A stretch of DNA of 64,000 nt, from assembly GCA_964582475.1 (NCBI GenBank), contig CAZOQS010000003.1:1-64000 (forward strand), in the 5' to 3' direction. Origin of the DNA: JAGOTP01 sp964582475. Lineage in GTDB: Bacteria; Patescibacteriota; Patescibacteriia; 2-12-FULL-60-25. Shown here in pieces: positions 59,950 through 64,000 of this stretch. The number at the start of each line of letters is the position of its first letter. Positions within the stretch are counted from its first letter, which is position 1. Made by a program: the position numbers and the translations under genes. The notes under the pieces were generated by a model. It worked only from the letters and a program-made list of their open reading frames with translations. It did not search any database and was not told where the DNA came from.

Positions 59950-60498
59950 ATGACGACGCTCGAACTGATGGTCCAGGCTCTGATCGACAACGACTACAAG
60001 AAGTTCAACCAGCTCAAGCGCGAGCTGAAACTGCCACAGATCACGCTCCCCACCGAGAAGCGTGCGGAAGACGGCTGGATCACGGTTAAAATCAAGGAAC
60101 TCTGGAAGTTTGACTTCGCGGGCATCCGGATGAACTATGTCCGGTTCGAGAAGTGCGACTTTGGCGCGGGTAGCCTGGCGGACGCGTATTTCGATGACTG
60201 CGTCTTCAACAACTGCACTTTCGCCTCGGTCGACGCACGTCGCCTTCACTTCAACGAATGTCTTTTCGAAGGCTGCCTCTTCGAGGGCATCAAGCTGCGG
60301 AGCGTGGAGATCATCGACTGTTCGCTCACCGTAGACGACACGGACCAGCCGACGCAGTTCAAGAACTGCGCGTTCAAGGGCTTCACGGCTCGCCTGACGG
60401 GCTGGCACATGGTCGAGGTCAGCCCCAAGGAGGAGCTCCGGCGTCTCCAGGCCCTCGTCGTGCGCGGCATCATGGCGCCCAAGATCAAGAAGAACTGA
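59950..60498 (+). CDS. Pentapeptide-repeat-like protein (cassette 14)
   Basis: 182 residues, GAGGAGG 4 nt before ATG. Residues ~50-130 show five-residue periodicity with Phe/Leu and Cys at inner positions (VRFEKCDFGAGSLADAYF, DDCVFNNCTF, NECLFEGCLFEG), suggesting a short right-handed beta-helix; unusually Cys-rich. No signal. Role unknown. Downstream (60530-60600) a GCCGGAG/CTCCGGC stem encloses CCACC/GGTGG. Confidence 0.75.
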   Translation: MTTLELMVQALIDNDYKKFNQLKRELKLPQITLPTEKRAEDGWITVKIKELWKFDFAGIRMNYVRFEKCDFGAGSLADAYFDDCVFNNCTFASVDARRLHFNECLFEGCLFEGIKLRSVEIIDCSLTVDDTDQPTQFKNCAFKGFTARLTGWHMVEVSPKEELRRLQALVVRGIMAPKIKKN

Positions 60499-60649
60499 CC
60501 TTCTCGCCTCCGCCCAGACCCTTCGCCCTTTCTCAACGCCGGAGCAGCCACCGTCCTTGGTGGCCCCAACACCCTTTCGTCTCCGGCAGGGTCTTGAATT
60601 CAGGAGGAATCCCTCATGCATTCGAGACTTTCTCTAAAATAACGAATTC

Positions 60650-60678
60650 TTGTAAAATAAGCCTAATTCTGGTAGCCT
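60650..60678 (+). promoter_or_regulatory. Likely promoter of the NYN gene and pnp
   Basis: TTGTAA (60650-60655), 17-nt spacer, TAGCCT (60673-60678), in an A/T-rich gap. Confidence 0.5.
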
Positions 60679-60760
60679 ATTCTACGAATCGCTGGCCGCA
60701 CTTTTACTTGTTTGTCTTTACTATTTTTCATACGCGTGCCGCGAATCGTTAATTTTTTCT

Positions 60761-61555
60761 ATGATTAAACGCCCCCACCAGAGGGTTGCGGTCTTTATCG
60801 ACACGCAAAACATGTATCACTCCGCCAAACATATTTATGGCGCGCGAGTGAATTTCGGTGCAGTTGTTGACGGTGCCGTCGCAAATCGCCCGGTCATCCG
60901 TGCGATCGCCTATGTCGCCAAGTCTAAAACTGGCGAAGAACATGGCTTTTTTGAAGCACTTGTTCAACATGGCATCGAATTGAAGGTCAAAGATGTTCAG
61001 GAGTTCGCCAGCGGCGAGAAAAAAGCCGACTGGGACGTCGGAATGGCAGTTGATGCGATGGCAATCGCGATCTCCGGTCGTGTCGACGCCATCATTTTGG
61101 TCACTGGTGACGGAGACTTCTGTCCCCTCGCTGATTTCTTGCGCGCCAACGGCATCTTGTGTGAAGTCGTCGCCTTTGGATCTTCGACCAACGCGCAGCT
61201 CAAAGAACGGGCTGACTCGTTCCTTGATTTATCGTCCGATCCTGAGACCTACTTGATCCACTCGGCACGTGCCGGCCGGATCGCGCAGCGTCATCAGTCT
61301 CCAGCGCACCACACTCCCGCTTCCCCAGCACACACAGCTACACCGGCTGCACGTGAAGCATCGCCGATCGAAGAAGGGGCTCCGCTCAGCCTCGACGCGG
61401 CCCCGATCCCAGCAGAACGACCACAAATGCTACCTCCCGCACCTGCAAGCCGCAGCCGTGGTAAGCCAACTCGTGGACGACCCCCAACCGGCGGAAACGA
61501 CAAGCCATCGACCGAACCCCCACTGCCAACCCGCAAAATTCGTGTTACCTTTTAA
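60761..61555 (+). CDS. NYN (PIN-like) domain protein, LabA/DUF88 family
   Basis: 264 residues. NYN domain ~8-160 with acidic metal site: Asp14 (FIDTQN), Asp90 (KADWDVG), Asp117 and Asp119 (VTGDGDF). Probable RNase. Then an Ala/Pro-rich disordered linker (~175-235) and a basic tail (RSRGKPTRGRPP). Lies 31 bp before pnp on the same strand, which fits RNA turnover. ATG follows TTTTTTCT. Confidence 0.88.
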   Translation: MIKRPHQRVAVFIDTQNMYHSAKHIYGARVNFGAVVDGAVANRPVIRAIAYVAKSKTGEEHGFFEALVQHGIELKVKDVQEFASGEKKADWDVGMAVDAMAIAISGRVDAIILVTGDGDFCPLADFLRANGILCEVVAFGSSTNAQLKERADSFLDLSSDPETYLIHSARAGRIAQRHQSPAHHTPASPAHTATPAAREASPIEEGAPLSLDAAPIPAERPQMLPPAPASRSRGKPTRGRPPTGGNDKPSTEPPLPTRKIRVTF

Positions 61556-61586
61556 CATGTCTTCGACCTAAAAATACGTATTCCTT

Positions 61587-63821
61587 ATGACCCCCCAAGA
61601 ATTTTCTATTGAGTTCGCTGGTCGTCCGCTCAAAATCGCCGTCGGCAAGCTCGCGCAACAAGCAAATGGTGCTTGTACCATCCAATACGGCGACACGCTC
61701 GCTCTCTGTACCGCGACCCTCGGCGATGCCCGTGACGATATTGGCTATTTTCCACTCAGCGTTGAGTACGAAGAGCGCATGTATGCCTCTGGAAAGATCA
61801 AAGGCTCGCGCTTCATCAAGCGCGAAGGCCGCCCAACCGACGAAGCGATTCTCTCCGGCCGCTTGATTGACCGTGCGGTTCGCCCCCTCTTCCCAAGTGA
61901 TCTGCGCAACGATGTCACAATCGTGACGACTGTTTTTTCACACGACCAAGAAAACGATGCCGACATCCCAGCTTTGATCGGTGCTTCGTGTGCGCTTGCG
62001 ATGTCGAACATTCCTTGGAATGGTCCAATCGCTGCTGTTCGCGTGGGCTTGAAAGATGGTAAGTACATTTTGCTTCCAACCTACCAAGAAACAGAAGAAG
62101 GTGAACTCGACCTTGTTGTCGCTGGGTCGAAAGACAAAACACTCATGGTCGAAGCTGGTGCCAAGCGCGTCTCGGAAGAGATGATGCTCGGCGCGATGAA
62201 GTTCGCGCATGACAACCTCGCTCCGCTCATCGATTTGATTGAACAAGTCGTCAAAGCGGTTGGCGTAGAAAAGATCTCATTGAACGTCACGCGCTCCGAA
62301 GATGAGCAGAAGCGCATCGACGCAGCTTCTGACTTCTTGAAAACACAGCGCGGTGTCTTGTTCGCTGAACCACTCCGCACCAAGGCCGATCGCAAAGCTG
62401 CCATTGGACGCTTGAAGGCCGCTCTCGAAGCGAACCTCGCTTCGCAAGGCGTGACCGGCAAAGAAGGCATGCGTGGTCTTTCGGCCGTGATCGATCAGTT
62501 CGTCGACAGCGAAGTCACGAACATGATTTTGAATGAAAAGCGTCGTGCCGATGCACGTGCGTTGGACGAAGTCCGCACACTCTCCGCTGAAGTCGCGCTC
62601 ATTCCACGCACGCACGGCTCCGGTTTGTTCCTCCGCGGACAAACGCAGGTGCTCTCGACCGTCACGCTTGGTTCGCCAGGCATGGAACAAACGCTCGACA
62701 CGATGGAATACGCCACCACCAAGCGCTACTTCCACCACTACAACTTCCCAAGTTATTCCGTTGGAGAAACGCGCCCAAGCCGCGGTCCAGGTCGTCGTGA
62801 AATCGGTCACGGTGCCCTCGCTGAACGCGCCCTCATGCCGGTTCTTCCAACCAAAGAACAGTTCCCTTACACCGTTCGCGTTGTGTCTGAAGTGCTCGGC
62901 TCAAACGGATCCAGCTCGATGGGCGCCACCTGTGGTTCAACCCTCGCGCTCATGGATGCTGGCGTTCCTCTCCTTGAGCCAGTCGCGGGTATCGCGATGG
63001 GGATGGCGAGTGACGAAAAGAACGGAAAGTACCAAGTCATCACCGACCTTCAAGACATCGAGGACGGAGACGGCGGAATGGACTTCAAAATTGCTGGAAC
63101 AAAAACTGGAATCACCGCGATCCAGATGGATACGAAGACCTCCGGTATTCCTTGGCACGTGATCGAAGAAGCGATTCATCAGTCTCGTGCAGCCCGCATG
63201 CAGGTGCTCGAAGCGATGCTCGCAACGATCCCAGAACCACGCGCTGAATTGTCGAAGTACGCTCCTCGTATCGTGAGCTTCAAGATCAACACGGATCGCA
63301 TTCGTGATGTCATCGGGCCAGGGGGCAAGGTCATCAACGAAATTATCGCGACACACAAAGTTCAGATCGATATCGAAGACGATGGAACCGTGATGGTCAC
63401 TTCGGTGAACCTTGAATCACTCGACAAAGCCGTCGCCTGGATCAAGCAGCTCACGCGTGAAGTCCAAGCCGGTGAAAAGTTCTCTGGTCCTGTGACACGT
63501 ATCCTGGACTTCGGAGCCTTCGTAGAAATTTTGCCAAAGGTCGAAGGGCTCGTGCATATTTCCGAAATGGCCCCGTACCGCGTTGGGAAAGTCACCGACA
63601 TCGTTGAAGTCGGCAAAATGGTAAACGTCCTCGTGAAGGAAATCGACTCCATGGGTCGCTTAAACCTCTCGATGAAGGCCGCCGAAGGAAACGTCTATCC
63701 CCCAGCCCCAACCGCCGAAGAGCAAGCAGCCTTCGGACGCGGTGGAAACGGTGGCGGACACAGCGGTGGACCACGCGGTGGATCGTCGGGTGGAAGCCGC
63801 GGACCTCGGAGAGATTTCTAA
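61587..63821 (+). CDS. pnp: Polynucleotide phosphorylase
   Basis: 744 residues: two RNase PH-like cores with helical linker, catalytic Asp in GDGGMDFKIAG (~492-502) and IQMDTK, a KH domain (~565-625, IGPGGKVINEI) and an S1 domain (~635-705), then a Gly-rich tail (GGHSGGPRGG). Degrades RNA 3' to 5' with phosphate. No Shine-Dalgarno; ATG follows GTATTCCTT. Confidence 0.97.
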   Translation: MTPQEFSIEFAGRPLKIAVGKLAQQANGACTIQYGDTLALCTATLGDARDDIGYFPLSVEYEERMYASGKIKGSRFIKREGRPTDEAILSGRLIDRAVRPLFPSDLRNDVTIVTTVFSHDQENDADIPALIGASCALAMSNIPWNGPIAAVRVGLKDGKYILLPTYQETEEGELDLVVAGSKDKTLMVEAGAKRVSEEMMLGAMKFAHDNLAPLIDLIEQVVKAVGVEKISLNVTRSEDEQKRIDAASDFLKTQRGVLFAEPLRTKADRKAAIGRLKAALEANLASQGVTGKEGMRGLSAVIDQFVDSEVTNMILNEKRRADARALDEVRTLSAEVALIPRTHGSGLFLRGQTQVLSTVTLGSPGMEQTLDTMEYATTKRYFHHYNFPSYSVGETRPSRGPGRREIGHGALAERALMPVLPTKEQFPYTVRVVSEVLGSNGSSSMGATCGSTLALMDAGVPLLEPVAGIAMGMASDEKNGKYQVITDLQDIEDGDGGMDFKIAGTKTGITAIQMDTKTSGIPWHVIEEAIHQSRAARMQVLEAMLATIPEPRAELSKYAPRIVSFKINTDRIRDVIGPGGKVINEIIATHKVQIDIEDDGTVMVTSVNLESLDKAVAWIKQLTREVQAGEKFSGPVTRILDFGAFVEILPKVEGLVHISEMAPYRVGKVTDIVEVGKMVNVLVKEIDSMGRLNLSMKAAEGNVYPPAPTAEEQAAFGRGGNGGGHSGGPRGGSSGGSRGPRRDF

Positions 63822-63834
63822 GAACGAGAAAAAA

Positions 63835-63877
63835 TAAATCAAAAGAGCCTGCATTGGATTGCAGGCTCTTTTGATTT
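63835..63877 (+). terminator. Bidirectional terminator after pnp
   Basis: AAATCAAAAGAGCCTGCA / TGCAGGCTCTTTTGATTT, 18 bp. Confidence 0.92.
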
Positions 63878-63907
63878 CAGAGCCGGGGAAGATTGTTTGA
63901 GAAATAA

Positions 63908-64000
63908 CTAAAAATCCGTTAGGGTGTGTCGGTGGAAGATGGACCGCTCAACGACATTCCGTCCGTTGTCGAACCAAAGATTCAGAACCCAATCGTGAGT
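63908..64000 (-). CDS. 3' end of a gene running in from beyond the window
   Basis: Minus-strand frame with 30 codons before TAG: HDWVLNLWFDNGRNVVERS then IFHRHTLTDF. Coding-like composition, convergent with pnp across a shared terminator. No family can be named from the fragment. Confidence 0.5.
   Translation of the reverse strand, partial: THDWVLNLWFDNGRNVVERSIFHRHTLTDF

Noticed and set aside
1..64000. CRISPR array, prophage or insertion sequence
   Set aside because: No regular spaced repeats, transposase, integrase or phage structural gene was seen.
1..64000. Contamination or chimeric assembly as the source of the GC-rich genes
   Set aside because: They alternate with backbone genes at the scale of single genes at many places; a chimera would give long blocks. 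Read coverage would settle it.

Overview
This 64 kb window looks like a Patescibacteria/CPR chromosome, possibly near Uhrbacteria or Magasanikbacteria (that rank is a guess). The backbone encodes DNA repair and replication (ruvB, ruvC, recA, gyrA), transcription (rpoB, rpoC), translation (leuS, rpsO, tRNA-Leu, yebC family), a class I ribonucleotide reductase (nrdA-nrdB), pnp, ftsK, a comEC-like competence channel, folC, and many small membrane or coiled-coil proteins of unknown role. Backbone genes are compact, of moderate GC, and mostly lack a Shine-Dalgarno sequence. Many start directly after a pyrimidine-rich stretch ending in T before ATG.

Interleaved one by one between backbone units are fourteen genes of a different character. 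They use GC-rich codons, have a clear purine-rich Shine-Dalgarno, stand alone, often have their own TTGACA-type promoter, and usually end in a strong GC-rich hairpin. Most encode orphan proteins. Recognisable ones are a radical SAM protein, pyrH, an M23 peptidase lipoprotein with an Asp-Ala-Gly-rich linker (reminiscent of Myxococcota) and a pentapeptide-repeat-like protein. They look like acquired or differently evolved single-gene cassettes.

Layout. 1-3.2 kb: three cassettes, two sharing near-identical promoter/leader and 3' elements around unrelated genes. 3.3-18.5 kb: DUF-like protein, MEMO1-like protein, a giant alpha-2-macroglobulin-like protein coupled to an ECF sigma factor, two TPM proteins around tRNA-Leu, LemA, folC, two tiny low-complexity ORFs, DedA, ruvB, bPH2 protein. 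18.6-20 kb: two cassettes. 20.1-24.1 kb: nrdAB under two NrdR boxes. 24.3-34 kb: cassettes, coiled-coil proteins, gyrA, MBL-like protein, ruvC, yebC. 34-41.4 kb: rpoC, rpoB. 41.6-44.4 kb: pyrH cassette, an unassigned structured RNA locus, another cassette, and gene remnants on both sides. 44.4-48.6 kb: RodZ-like, ftsK, recA. 48.7-53.7 kb: M23 cassette, comEC, VOC protein, small cassette. 53.7-57.8 kb: leucyl-tRNA synthetase. 58-64 kb: cassettes around rpsO, NYN nuclease and pnp.

The most striking features are: a 1360-residue leucyl-tRNA synthetase that carries three extra enzyme-like domains (HAM1/ITPase-like, Nudix, and alpha/beta serine hydrolase) at three insertion points; a roughly 500-nt multi-domain RNA with a consensus promoter that I cannot assign to a family; and the two-layer organisation of cassettes versus backbone.
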